Origin: an uncultured Collinsella sp.
Lineage (GTDB): Bacteria; Actinomycetota; Coriobacteriia; Coriobacteriales; Coriobacteriaceae
DNA length: 5,826 nucleotides
Reading direction: 5' to 3'
Assembly (NCBI GenBank): GCA_900550965.1
Contig: URUC01000104.1
Span: 1-5,826, forward strand
Both the position numbers and the translations under genes were made by a program. The notes beneath the pieces are model-generated. The model was given only the letters and a program-made list of their open reading frames with translations. It did not search any database and was not told the origin of the DNA. Shown piece after piece: positions 1 through 5,546 of this stretch (the stretch's first letter is position 1; the number at the start of each line of letters is the position of its first letter).

Positions 1-15
1 CCGCGGTGTTCTGTT

Positions 16-639
16 TTATTCCATTTCGTCAAGGACGGAAAAGGCAGCAAGCTGCTCGGTATTATCCTCGTTATACTCAATCTCGCGCGAGTACGCCTTG
101 CAGATGCAGATCTGCGCCCAGTGCGTGACCTCGCCCTTGGTGAGCCACTCGTACACATCGAGCAGCTGAATGACCGCCGTGCTCACGAGCGCCAGCTGCA
201 CCTTGTCCTGCACAGCGTCGTCCCCGAGCGCCTTCATAAAGTGCCGGTACAGGAAGTACGTCAGCAGGTTATCGTATTCATGGCGTTTGCCCTGATACGC
301 CTGCAAAAACGCCTCTCTGCGGGCTAAAATCTCCGGCAGGCGCGCCTTTGCGCCGGTCAGCAGCGTGCGCCAGTCATCCTTGTTGATCTCAAAGCCGAGC
401 AGCAGCTCAAGCAGGCTCGTGAGCGTGCTCTCCCGCCAGAACGCCTGCGACCACGAAACCGTGTCCCCGTCCGTCTCGTCTGTATCCTCGTCCTCCCCCT
501 CGGGGAACGGGAACAGCAGGTCGTCGTACTGCTCCTGCTGCGCCTTTGCCGTGCGGTAGAGCCTGTCGGCCTTGTCATCGAACGGCGCGTCCTCGCACGC
601 CAGCCGGAACAGCGCATCGCGCATGGAAAACAGCACGGC
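16..639 (-). pseudogene. FliB-like (flagellin lysine-N-methylase family) protein, C-terminal fragment
   Basis: Reading from about 639 down to the TAA at 16-18, the protein resembles the middle and C-terminal parts of the FliB / flagellin lysine-N-methylase family. It begins with a segment like the family's 'LWELRD' helix (here VLFSMRDAL). It then has a leucine-rich LLELLLGFEI stretch, a helix reading HEYDNLLTYFLYRHF, and the terminal YSREIEYNEDNTEQL, which matches the family's 'YSKxVEHSxENxxxL' ending. Full-length members have roughly 400 residues and start with a cysteine-rich cluster probably holding an Fe-S centre. That N-terminal part is absent, so this remnant should not be catalytically competent. 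Upstream of about 639 the frame runs antisense into the kinase gene, and the apparent starts there (TTG 693, ATG 687) are accidental. An acidic stretch (EGEDEDTDETDGD) interrupts the domain. No flagellar genes are nearby. Family assignment is from memory of family motifs and is fairly likely. Confidence 0.62.
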
Positions 640-1150
640 GCCGCTCAACCTTGAGCCGGTAGACATGGTCCCCTTCGTGCGCTCCATCGTCAACGCCCAG
701 GAGCGCCTGTTTGTCGACCGCGATCTGCGCTTGCGCTTTGCAGACGAGACCCAAGGTCACGACGATGTCGTCGAGGCCGACCCCGATATGATCACGCAAT
801 GCGTCATCAACCTCATGAGCAACGCCATGCGCTACACCCCCGAGGGCGGTTGGGTTGTGGTGTCGGTGCTCAGCGACCGCAAACATGTCAGCATTGCCGT
901 TTCGGATACCGGTATCGGTATTGCCAAGGACGATCTGTCGCGCATTTTCGGTCGTTTTTGGCGTGCCGATGCCAGCCGCGCTCGCGAAGCTGGCGGCCTG
1001 GGCGTTGGCCTCGCCGTGACCAAGCAGATCGTCGAGCGTCACCATGGCTATATATCCGTGGAGTCGGAGCTTGGAAAGGGTACGACTTTTACAATTCATC
1101 TGCCCCGCGAGCACACGGCGGACGCGGCATCTACTACAATGGAGCACTAG
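623..1150 (+). pseudogene. Sensor histidine kinase, C-terminal ATPase half only (5'-truncated)
   Basis: This encodes the HATPase_c catalytic domain of a two-component sensor kinase of the PhoR/SenX3 type. Visible motifs are the N box (INLMSNAMRYTPEGG, nt about 797-847), G1 (DTGIGI, 905-922), the F box (IFGRFWRAD), G2 (GLGVGL, 995-1012) and the G3-like GKGTTF before a final beta strand. The link segment APLNLEPVDMVPFVRSIV, which normally follows the second helix of the phospho-acceptor domain, begins at about nt 635. Everything before it is missing: membrane helices, HAMP or PAS domains, and the H box with the phosphorylated histidine. The frame continues back to a TTG at 572, but that stretch is antisense to the FliB-like gene and has no kinase character. 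ATG 623 is the first Met and has no convincing ribosome binding site. The remnant could bind ATP but cannot autophosphorylate. It ends at TAG 1148-1150, about 110 bp before purC. Confidence 0.88.
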
Positions 1151-1208
1151 CTTTTCGCTATTCGGTGAAGGAGGGGCCGCGTCCCTGCCGCTCCGAGTTT
1201 GCGAAAAC

Positions 1209-1228
1209 ATGCGGGAAAGAACCCGCAT
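1209..1228 (+). terminator. Hairpin in the kinase-purC gap, possible weak terminator or leader stem
   Basis: A perfect 7-bp inverted repeat, ATGCGGG (1209-1215) and CCCGCAT (1222-1228), encloses the 6-nt loop AAAGAA. It is followed by TTCTGTCG, which is too poor in T for a convincing intrinsic terminator. It lies 31 nt upstream of the purC start, so it could equally be a structure in the purC leader. No purine riboswitch core was recognised in this gap. Confidence 0.35.
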
Positions 1229-1259
1229 TTCTGTCGTATTTAGGTAAGGAGTGACTCAC

Positions 1260-2147
1260 GTGACAACGATGGAGCGTCGTCCGGATTCCCGTGGCAAGGT
1301 TCGTGATATCTACGATGCCGGTGAAAACCTGCTGATGGTCGCCACCGACCGCATTTCTGCGTTCGACTTCATTCTTCCCGACGAGATTCCGTTTAAGGGA
1401 GAGGTGCTCAATCGCATCTCGGCATTCTGGTTCGATAAGTTTGCCGACATCGTCCCCAACCATCTCGTTTCCATCGACCCGGCGGATTTCCCCGAGGAGT
1501 TTGCTGAGTATCGTGACTACCTCGCTGGCCGCGCCATGCTGGTTAAGAAAGCCCAGACGATTCCTATCGAGTGCATCGTCCGCGGCTATCTGACCGGTTC
1601 GGGCAAGAAGACCTATGACGAGAACGGCACCGTTTGCGGCATTCAGCTGCCTGAGGGCCTGACCGAGGCTTCCAAGCTTCCCGAGCCGCTGTTCACGCCG
1701 TCCACGAAGGCCGAGATCGGCGACCACGACGAGAACATTTCGTTCGAGCGTTGCTGCGAGATCGTGGGCGAGGACATCGCCACGCAGATTCGCGACCTTT
1801 CCCTCAAGATCTACAAGGCTGCCGCCGAGTATGCAGCGACCCGTGGCATCATCATTGCCGACACTAAGTTTGAGTTTGGTGTCATCGATGGCAAGGTCAC
1901 GCTGATCGACGAGTGCCTCACGCCCGACTCCAGCCGTTTCTGGCCTGCCGCCAGCTACGAGGAGGGCAAGATTCAGCCCAGCTACGACAAACAATTCGTC
2001 CGCAATTGGCTCAAAGCCAACTGGGATATGACGGGGGAGACCCCGCACCTGCCCGCCGAGGTCATCGATGGCACGTCCGAGCGCTATCGCGAGGCCTTCC
2101 AGATCATCACGGGCTCCCAGTTCACAAGTATGAAGGAGAACGCATAA
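1260..2147 (+). CDS. purC: Phosphoribosylaminoimidazole-succinocarboxamide synthase (SAICAR synthetase)
   Basis: PurC joins CAIR and L-aspartate using ATP to give SAICAR in cytoplasmic de novo purine synthesis. The 295-residue product has the family signatures: GKVRDIYD (residues 12-19), the nucleotide-binding VATDRISAFD (27-36), PIECIVRGYLTGSG (102-115), IIADTKFEFG, and LIDECLTPDSSRFWP (215-229). Its length fits the longer yeast Ade1-like form common in actinobacteria rather than the roughly 237-residue E. coli form. It appears complete. I prefer GTG 1260 as the start: AAGGAG at 1246-1251 sits 8 nt upstream, whereas GTG 1251 overlaps that ribosome site and ATG 1269 is 17 nt away. The TAA at 2145-2147 directly abuts the GTG of the next gene, so the two are co-transcribed and probably translationally coupled. 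No other pur genes lie in the window. Confidence 0.96.
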   Translation: MTTMERRPDSRGKVRDIYDAGENLLMVATDRISAFDFILPDEIPFKGEVLNRISAFWFDKFADIVPNHLVSIDPADFPEEFAEYRDYLAGRAMLVKKAQTIPIECIVRGYLTGSGKKTYDENGTVCGIQLPEGLTEASKLPEPLFTPSTKAEIGDHDENISFERCCEIVGEDIATQIRDLSLKIYKAAAEYAATRGIIIADTKFEFGVIDGKVTLIDECLTPDSSRFWPAASYEEGKIQPSYDKQFVRNWLKANWDMTGETPHLPAEVIDGTSERYREAFQIITGSQFTSMKENA

Positions 2148-2723
2148 GTGAGTACCCGTAGCGCCACGAACAAGCGCACGCAATCCCACGAAGTTACCGG
2201 GGTTGCGCGCAAGTCCGCCGCATCTGCTAAGCCCGCCCGTCAGGCAGCGAGCTCTGTCCGCGTCGTGCCAGCTTCGTCTAAAGCTCGCCGCAAAGAGCTC
2301 GAGAAGGGCGAGAACCTCGAGGGCCTCTCTAAAGAGGAGAAGCGCGCCCGCAAGGCCAAACAGCGTGCTCGCGAGGATCGTATCTACACGGTGTCGAATA
2401 TCCTTCTCAAGCAGGATGAGGACTACACCAAGCGCCGTCGTATCTGGTGGGCCGTGCTCGCCATCGGCATGGTACTCGTCGTGGCAATTTGGGCTTCGTT
2501 CTACTTCGCTCCCGGCGGCACGGTGTCCAGTCCCGTCCAGATGGTCGGCATTGTTTTGTCCTATGTCATAATTCTGGGTGACTTTATCTACGACTTCGTT
2601 CGTATTCGTCCCCTGCGTAATATGTACCGCACGCAGGCTGAGGGCATGTCCGAGAACAAGCTCAACGCTTTTATTGAGCGCGCGGCTGCCGAGGAGGACA
2701 AGAAGGCCTCCAAGAAGAAGTAG
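2148..2723 (+). CDS. Small basic membrane protein with two transmembrane helices, DUF3043-like
   Basis: This 191-residue protein has a long Lys/Arg/Ala-rich N-terminus (residues 1-78) that should be cytoplasmic and possibly unstructured. Two hydrophobic helices follow (about 99-121 and 130-151), separated by a short APGGTVSSPV loop. The tail is charged, containing YDFVRIRPLRNMY and ending in a lysine-rich KKASKKK. There is no signal peptide or catalytic motif. The layout of a basic N-terminus, a helical hairpin and a charged tail with an R-x-R-P-L-R element recalls the uncharacterised actinobacterial DUF3043 membrane proteins. That link is tentative and the function is unknown. The start is GTG 2148, immediately after the purC stop, with AAGGAG (2133-2138) inside the end of purC 9 nt upstream. 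It is therefore the second gene of a purC operon, which closes at the terminator 31 nt after its stop. Nothing in it suggests a purine-specific job. Confidence 0.82.
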   Translation: MSTRSATNKRTQSHEVTGVARKSAASAKPARQAASSVRVVPASSKARRKELEKGENLEGLSKEEKRARKAKQRAREDRIYTVSNILLKQDEDYTKRRRIWWAVLAIGMVLVVAIWASFYFAPGGTVSSPVQMVGIVLSYVIILGDFIYDFVRIRPLRNMYRTQAEGMSENKLNAFIERAAAEEDKKASKKK

Positions 2724-2726
2724 CGT

Positions 2727-2754
2727 TTGTATCTATACTTATCGCTAAGATATA
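2727..2754 (+). promoter_or_regulatory. Possible promoter for the aminopeptidase, overlapping a terminator
   Basis: TTGTAT (2727-2732) and GATATA (2749-2754) are spaced by 16 nt. Initiation would fall near 2760, inside the left arm of the following terminator. A transcript starting there would lack most of that arm and escape termination. There is very little room for a conventional promoter between the terminator and the aminopeptidase start. This is inferred from weak hexamers. Confidence 0.28.
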
Positions 2755-2784
2755 AGGCGCGTCGTTTTTGCGGCGCGCCTTTTT
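2754..2784 (+). terminator. Intrinsic terminator of the purC operon
   Basis: AAGGCGCG (2754-2761) pairs perfectly with CGCGCCTT (2774-2781). The stem continues inward through T-G, C-G, G-C and T-G pairs to a TTTT loop (2766-2769). The T run spans 2780-2784. It lies 31 nt after the membrane-protein stop codon and closes the purC unit. Confidence 0.9.
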
Positions 2785-2812
2785 ACTGTTCTATAGATAG
2801 ATGGAGTGGCAC

Positions 2813-4093
2813 ATGATTCGAGCTGCCCTGACGGTTGAAGAAGCTCTGGAGGGCATGAAGGCCCTGGAGCCCAAGATTAAAAACTATGCGCGCCTGGTCG
2901 TCCGCAAGGGCGTAAACGTCAAGCCCGGCCAGGAAGTCGTCGTTCAGTCTCCGGTCGAGTGCGCGCCGTTTGCGCGCGTGGTGGTCGCGGAGGCCTATGC
3001 TGCCGGCGCCGGCCACGTGACGGTCATTTGGGCCGATGATGCCGTGACGAGGCTCACGTACGAGCATGTCGATAAAAGCTATTTCGAGCAGACGCCCGAG
3101 TGGAAGCGCCTGCAGCTGGATTCCCTGGCCCAGGACGGTGCCTGCTTTATCTTTATCGAGGGTGCGGATCCTGCAGCTCTCAAGGGCGTCGATCCGGCCA
3201 AGCCGGCCGCGGCATCCAAGGCGAGGAATACGCAGTGCAAAGTTTTCCGCCGTGGACTGGATTACAACATCAATCCGTGGTGTATCGCCGGCGCTCCGGT
3301 CGTGGCTTGGGCGCGCGAGGTGTTCCCGGGAGACGCCGATGAGGTTGCAATCTATAAGCTGTGGAATGCGATTCTGCACACCGCCCGCGCCGATGGCCAG
3401 GACCCGGAGAGCGACTGGGAGCTTCATGACGCGGCGTTCGAAAAGAACTTGCGCTTCCTGAACGACAATCGTTTTGACCGGCTGCATTACACCGCGGCAA
3501 ATGGAACCGATCTGACGATTGGCATGACGAAGGGTCACGAGTGGGCCGGCGGCAAGGGTAAGACGCCCGATGGACATCCCTTCTTCCCCAACATCCCCAC
3601 CGAGGAGGTCTTCACCTCGCCTGATCGCATGCGCGCTGACGGAATCGTCTACTCGGCCATGCCGCTCATCCACCACGGTAACAAGGTCGACGATTTTTGG
3701 ATTAAGTTCGAGGGCGGCCGTGTGGTGGACTACGACGCCCGCGTGGGCAAGGCGACGCTTGCGAGCATCATTGACACCGACGAAGGTGCCGCTCATCTGG
3801 GCGAGGTCGCGCTCATTTCCAAGAACACGCCGATCCGCGAAAGTAGCGTTCTGTTCTACGATACGCTCTATGACGAGAACGCCAGCTGCCACCTTGCGCT
3901 GGGTGTCGGCTTCCCCGAGTGCATCGAGGGCGGGTATGACATGTCCAAGGAGGAGCTCCTGGAGCATGGCGTTAACGTATCGAGCACGCATGTCGACTTT
4001 ATGATCGGCACGGACGACATCGATATTACGGGCATTACGCCTGATGGACGTGAAGTTGTGATTTTCCAGAACGGCCAATGGAGTTGGGAATAG
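2813..4093 (+). CDS. M29-family metallo-aminopeptidase (AmpS/PepS/aminopeptidase T type)
   Basis: A cytoplasmic dimetal aminopeptidase of MEROPS family M29, which removes N-terminal residues from peptides. The N-terminal half carries the family opening YARLVVRKGVNVKPGQ, and the C-terminal half carries the metal site. From ATG 2813, candidate ligands are E265 (in NIPTEEVFTSPDR), E331 (LGEVALI), H360 (ENASCHLALG), and H393 and D395 (THVDFMIG). Their spacing (66, 29, 33, 2) equals that of the ligands I recall for AmpS/PepS (E253, E319, H348, H381, D383). The usual active-site tyrosine seven residues after the first His is Phe here (F367). At 426 residues it has full family length. The chosen start has GGAG (2803-2806) 6 nt upstream; the in-frame ATG 2801 has none. 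There is no signal peptide. It follows the purC-operon terminator closely, and its 3' end overlaps the tRNA-Lys promoter. Confidence 0.93.
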   Translation: MIRAALTVEEALEGMKALEPKIKNYARLVVRKGVNVKPGQEVVVQSPVECAPFARVVVAEAYAAGAGHVTVIWADDAVTRLTYEHVDKSYFEQTPEWKRLQLDSLAQDGACFIFIEGADPAALKGVDPAKPAAASKARNTQCKVFRRGLDYNINPWCIAGAPVVAWAREVFPGDADEVAIYKLWNAILHTARADGQDPESDWELHDAAFEKNLRFLNDNRFDRLHYTAANGTDLTIGMTKGHEWAGGKGKTPDGHPFFPNIPTEEVFTSPDRMRADGIVYSAMPLIHHGNKVDDFWIKFEGGRVVDYDARVGKATLASIIDTDEGAAHLGEVALISKNTPIRESSVLFYDTLYDENASCHLALGVGFPECIEGGYDMSKEELLEHGVNVSSTHVDFMIGTDDIDITGITPDGREVVIFQNGQWSWE

Positions 4094-4112
4094 TCCCAGA
4101 CCGTGGTACAAT
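4084..4112 (+). promoter_or_regulatory. Promoter of tRNA-Lys
   Basis: A TTGGGA -35 box (4084-4089) and a TACAAT -10 box (4107-4112) are separated by exactly 17 nt. Initiation would fall near 4118-4120, a few bases before the mature tRNA. The -35 box lies within the last codons of the aminopeptidase gene (stop TAG 4091-4093). No terminator separates the two genes, so readthrough from the aminopeptidase may also feed the tRNA. Confidence 0.72.
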
Positions 4113-4121
4113 GCCACCCGC

Positions 4122-4194
4122 GGGCCGTTAGCTCAGCTGGCAGAGCAGGGGACTTTTAATCCCAAGGTCCAGGGTTCGAACCCCTGACGGCCCA
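4122..4194 (+). tRNA. tRNA-Lys (anticodon TTT)
   Basis: A complete 73-nt cloverleaf. The acceptor stem GGGCCGT (4122-4128) pairs with ACGGCCC (4187-4193) and the discriminator is A4194. The D stem is GCTC/GAGC. The anticodon arm has loop CTTTTAA (4153-4159), giving TTT at 4155-4157. The T arm is CAGGG-TTCGAAC-CCCTG (4170-4186). The outermost anticodon-stem pair (4148/4164) is a G-A mismatch. The 3' CCA is not encoded (the genome reads CCC) and must be added after transcription. The 3' end from the T loop onward is duplicated exactly at 4357-4375, the usual mark of a tRNA used as an attachment site. Confidence 0.97.
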
Positions 4195-4196
4195 CC
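4178..4196 (+). repeat. 19-bp direct repeat, copy 1 (tRNA-Lys 3' end; possible att half)
   Basis: GAACCCCTGACGGCCCACC forms the tRNA 3' end from the T loop through the acceptor stem plus two bases. An identical copy lies at 4357-4375. Sequence identity stops at both edges (C/T before; CAAAG versus ATAGA after). The pattern fits attL/attR-type duplication left by site-specific insertion at a tRNA. Confidence 0.8.
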
Positions 4197-4209
4197 CAAA
4201 GATTGTTGG

Positions 4210-4239
4210 GACGGTCAACTTCGGTTGGCCGTCTTTTTT
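4210..4239 (+). terminator. Intrinsic terminator of tRNA-Lys
   Basis: GACGGTCAAC (4210-4219) pairs with GTTGGCCGTC (4224-4233), ten pairs with one T-G wobble, around a stable TTCG tetraloop. Six T follow (4234-4239). It lies 15 nt after the mature tRNA. Confidence 0.95.
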
Positions 4240-4252
4240 GTCGCCCTTTCAT

Positions 4253-4264
4253 GGGTTCGAACCC
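4253..4264. repeat. GGGTTCGAACCC palindrome, T-loop-like copy 2
   Basis: A perfect 12-bp palindrome identical to the T-loop core of tRNA-Lys (4172-4183) and repeated at 5535-5546. It sits exactly 13 nt after the T run of the tRNA terminator and is not part of a tRNA. Its last six bases, GAACCC, recur at 4357-4362, bracketing the GC-rich block between them. Confidence 0.8.
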
Positions 4265-4356
4265 GTCGGGGCGCGGAGCTGAGTAAACGCGTGAGCGTTT
4301 GCCAGCGCAGCGCGCAAGGCGCGAAAGCGCCGCAGCGGCCGCCTGCGGAGCAGGCT
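4265..4356 (+). other. GC-rich multi-hairpin block between two GAACCC repeats
   Basis: These 92 bases are much richer in GC than the gene that follows and are packed with short hairpins. AAACGC-GTGA-GCGTTT (4285-4300) extends by two further pairs to 4283-4302. GGCGC-GAAA-GCGCC spans 4318-4331. GCCTGC-GGA-GCAGGC spans 4341-4355. Two of the loops (GTGA, GAAA) are GNRA tetraloops, common in structured RNA. The block is flanked by GAACCC on each side (4259-4264 and 4357-4362), as though inserted into a second copy of the tRNA T-arm. It may be a REP- or MITE-like intergenic repeat or part of a structured RNA. No protein function is assigned. Confidence 0.5.
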
Positions 4357-4375
4357 GAACCCCTGACGGCCCACC
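4357..4375 (+). repeat. 19-bp direct repeat, copy 2 (displaced tRNA-Lys 3' end)
   Basis: This is an exact copy of 4178-4196, 179 bp downstream, with no 5' tRNA part. It sits at the sharp boundary where GC-rich sequence gives way to the A-rich leader of the traX-like gene. It is a candidate attachment site or tRNA remnant. Confidence 0.8.
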
Positions 4376-4392
4376 ATAGAAAAGAAAAAGAA

Positions 4393-5211
4393 ATGAAAAC
4401 AGATAGATACGGAATTAGCGGCAGCACATTAAAGATAATAGCGGCCATCTCGATGGTTCTCGATCATGTAAGCAGGATCGTCCTGACCAATGGAATCATG
4501 ACTCACGCATCGTACAATCAGATATCAGACGAACAGTGGGCGATTCTAAGCGAGGCTTCGGATGTGCTTCATGTTCTTGGCAGAATTGCATTTCCCTTAT
4601 TTTGCTTTTTGATAGTTGAGGGATTTTTGCATACTCATGACATAAAGAAGTACCTGCGAAATATGCTTGTCTTCGCAATCATTGCGGAGCCCATATACGA
4701 TTTCGTTCAAACCGGGCAGCTATTTGACCTTCGGCAACAGAATGTTATGTATGAGTTCCTGCTTTCCTTGGTCTTTTTGATTATTCTGGAAAAGATACAA
4801 AGTCTTTCAAAATGGAAGAGGCACATTGCAGAAATTGCTCTGATTGTTTTGACAGCACTGGCAGCTGAATACACCAAGCTAGATGGCGGTGTGTATGGCA
4901 TTCTGCTTGTGGCTGCATTCTATTTATTCCACGACAGCAAGGCCAACATGTTCTTTGCTGCAGTATGCGCAGTGCTCCTTTCGTCATGTCATATAGTTGG
5001 CGGCGGATTCGAGTTTGCTACAGCTAATGTATTTAATCCTGATGTTGCTGCCGCGGTCGTTTCGTTGCTGCTTATCAATCTTTATAATGGCAAGCGAGGG
5101 CTGAAGCTGAAATATTTCTTCTACATTTTCTATCCGGCACATCTTGCTCCGCTTTATGGTGTCTCACTTATTGTTTTGAACTGTCTTAAAAACTCTCAAA
5201 CAAGTCTCTGA
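4393..5211 (+). CDS. TraX-family integral membrane protein (putative acyltransferase)
   Basis: The founding family member, TraX of the F plasmid, N-acetylates pilin. Chromosomal homologues are widespread and mostly uncharacterised. This 272-residue protein shows the family order: STLKIIAAISMVLDH (11-25, with D24 and H25), GRIAFPLFCFLIVEGFLHT (63-81), a KKYLRNMLVFAIIAEPIYD segment (85-103), LDGGVYGILLV (163-173), and the C-terminal YNGKRG plus YFFYIFYPAHLAPLY (241-255). It is strongly hydrophobic, with perhaps eight membrane helices. The start is ATG 4393, where family similarity begins. The open frame extends back to 4225, but that part only translates the terminator, hairpin block and tRNA copy. 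The leader is AAAGAAAAAGAA with no clear Shine-Dalgarno, and no promoter is evident after the tRNA terminator. The gene is visibly richer in A/T and in ATA/AAA-type codons than its left neighbours, suggesting horizontal origin. No conjugation genes are present. Confidence 0.85.
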   Translation: MKTDRYGISGSTLKIIAAISMVLDHVSRIVLTNGIMTHASYNQISDEQWAILSEASDVLHVLGRIAFPLFCFLIVEGFLHTHDIKKYLRNMLVFAIIAEPIYDFVQTGQLFDLRQQNVMYEFLLSLVFLIILEKIQSLSKWKRHIAEIALIVLTALAAEYTKLDGGVYGILLVAAFYLFHDSKANMFFAAVCAVLLSSCHIVGGGFEFATANVFNPDVAAAVVSLLLINLYNGKRGLKLKYFFYIFYPAHLAPLYGVSLIVLNCLKNSQTSL

Positions 5212-5298
5212 AAACGGAAACAAATTGACTCTAAGACTGCTTGTGAATTTCCGGAAGACCTGAGAGATGCGAGGATAGGCAACGAGGGCTGCAGAGAG

Positions 5299-5475
5299 AT
5301 GCTTCTCAGTTCTCTGGCGGATCGCACGTATCTGTATGAGGATCACTTCCACACACTCATTAATAACAGTGATAAACACGGCAGATCCTCAAAACATGAG
5401 GCTGTGGAGGTCGAACGATGCTTCGAAAGCATGAATGGCAGCGAGAAAATGAGTTCGGAAGCGCCCTCTGGATGA
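5299..5475 (+). CDS. Possible small ORF of unknown function downstream of traX
   Basis: An ATG-started frame of 58 codons (start MLLSSLADRTYLYEDHF, end EKMSSEAPSG) lies in the same frame as traX. The frame is in fact open from directly after the traX TGA (5209-5211) to TGA 5473-5475, 87 codons in all. The product is hydrophilic and resembles no family I know. A GAGGG at 5284-5288 could serve as a weak ribosome site 10 nt before the ATG. The same bases hold several short hairpins leading to the terminator at 5491-5521, so this may be non-coding RNA or decayed sequence instead. Low confidence that it is expressed. Confidence 0.18.
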   Translation: MLLSSLADRTYLYEDHFHTLINNSDKHGRSSKHEAVEVERCFESMNGSEKMSSEAPSG

Positions 5476-5490
5476 TCCAGCATAGAATAG

Positions 5491-5521
5491 AAAGCGATCG
5501 GCTCCGGCTGGTCGCTTTTTT
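5491..5521 (+). terminator. Intrinsic terminator downstream of the traX region
   Basis: AGCGATCGGC (5493-5502) and GCTGGTCGCT (5507-5516) form ten pairs, two of them G-T, around a TCCG tetraloop. AAA at 5491-5493 faces the T run, which spans 5516-5521. It closely parallels the tRNA-Lys terminator in stem length, loop and T run. It is followed at the same 13-nt distance by GGGTTCGAACCC. It lies about 280 bp after the traX stop. Confidence 0.85.
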
Positions 5522-5534
5522 GTTGCCGCGCCAC

Positions 5535-5546
5535 GGGTTCGAACCC
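5535..5546. repeat. GGGTTCGAACCC palindrome, T-loop-like copy 3
   Basis: The palindrome extends to 14 bp here (CGGGTTCGAACCCG, 5534-5547). It is the third copy of the tRNA T-loop core in the window and has no tRNA around it. The 13 bases between the T run and the palindrome match the left-hand module at 8 of 13 positions (GTTGCCGCGCCAC versus GTCGCCCTTTCAT). Confidence 0.8.

Noticed and set aside
572..622. Upstream TTG start for the kinase fragment
   Set aside because: These codons are the antisense of the FliB-like gene and have no kinase character.
1165..1254. Short frame with a strong AAGGAGG-like string at 1168-1174 before purC, considered as a leader peptide
   Set aside because: No start codon lies at a suitable distance and the frame merely continues an out-of-frame shadow of the kinase gene.
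1251..1259. Earlier GTG start of purC
   Set aside because: It overlaps the AAGGAG ribosome site; GTG 1260 has proper spacing.
1158..2189. 343-codon open frame antisense to purC
   Set aside because: It is a shadow of purC, whose motifs and ribosome site are unambiguous on the plus strand.
2783..4117. 444-codon open frame antisense to the aminopeptidase
   Set aside because: It mirrors the M29 gene, a by-product of GC-biased codon use. The sense strand has full family motifs and a ribosome site; the antisense product looks like no known protein.
4103..4117. GTGG/CCAC stem after the aminopeptidase, considered as a terminator
   Set aside because: It has only four pairs and no T run, and it overlaps the tRNA -10 box.
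4225..4392. 56-codon N-terminal extension of the traX-like protein
   Set aside because: It translates the tRNA terminator, the hairpin block and the tRNA 3'-end copy. Family similarity begins only at the ATG at 4393.
4172..5546. Three GGGTTCGAACCC copies considered as a CRISPR-like array
   Set aside because: The copies are 12 bp, irregularly spaced (81 and 1282 bp) and one lies in a tRNA; there are no cas genes.
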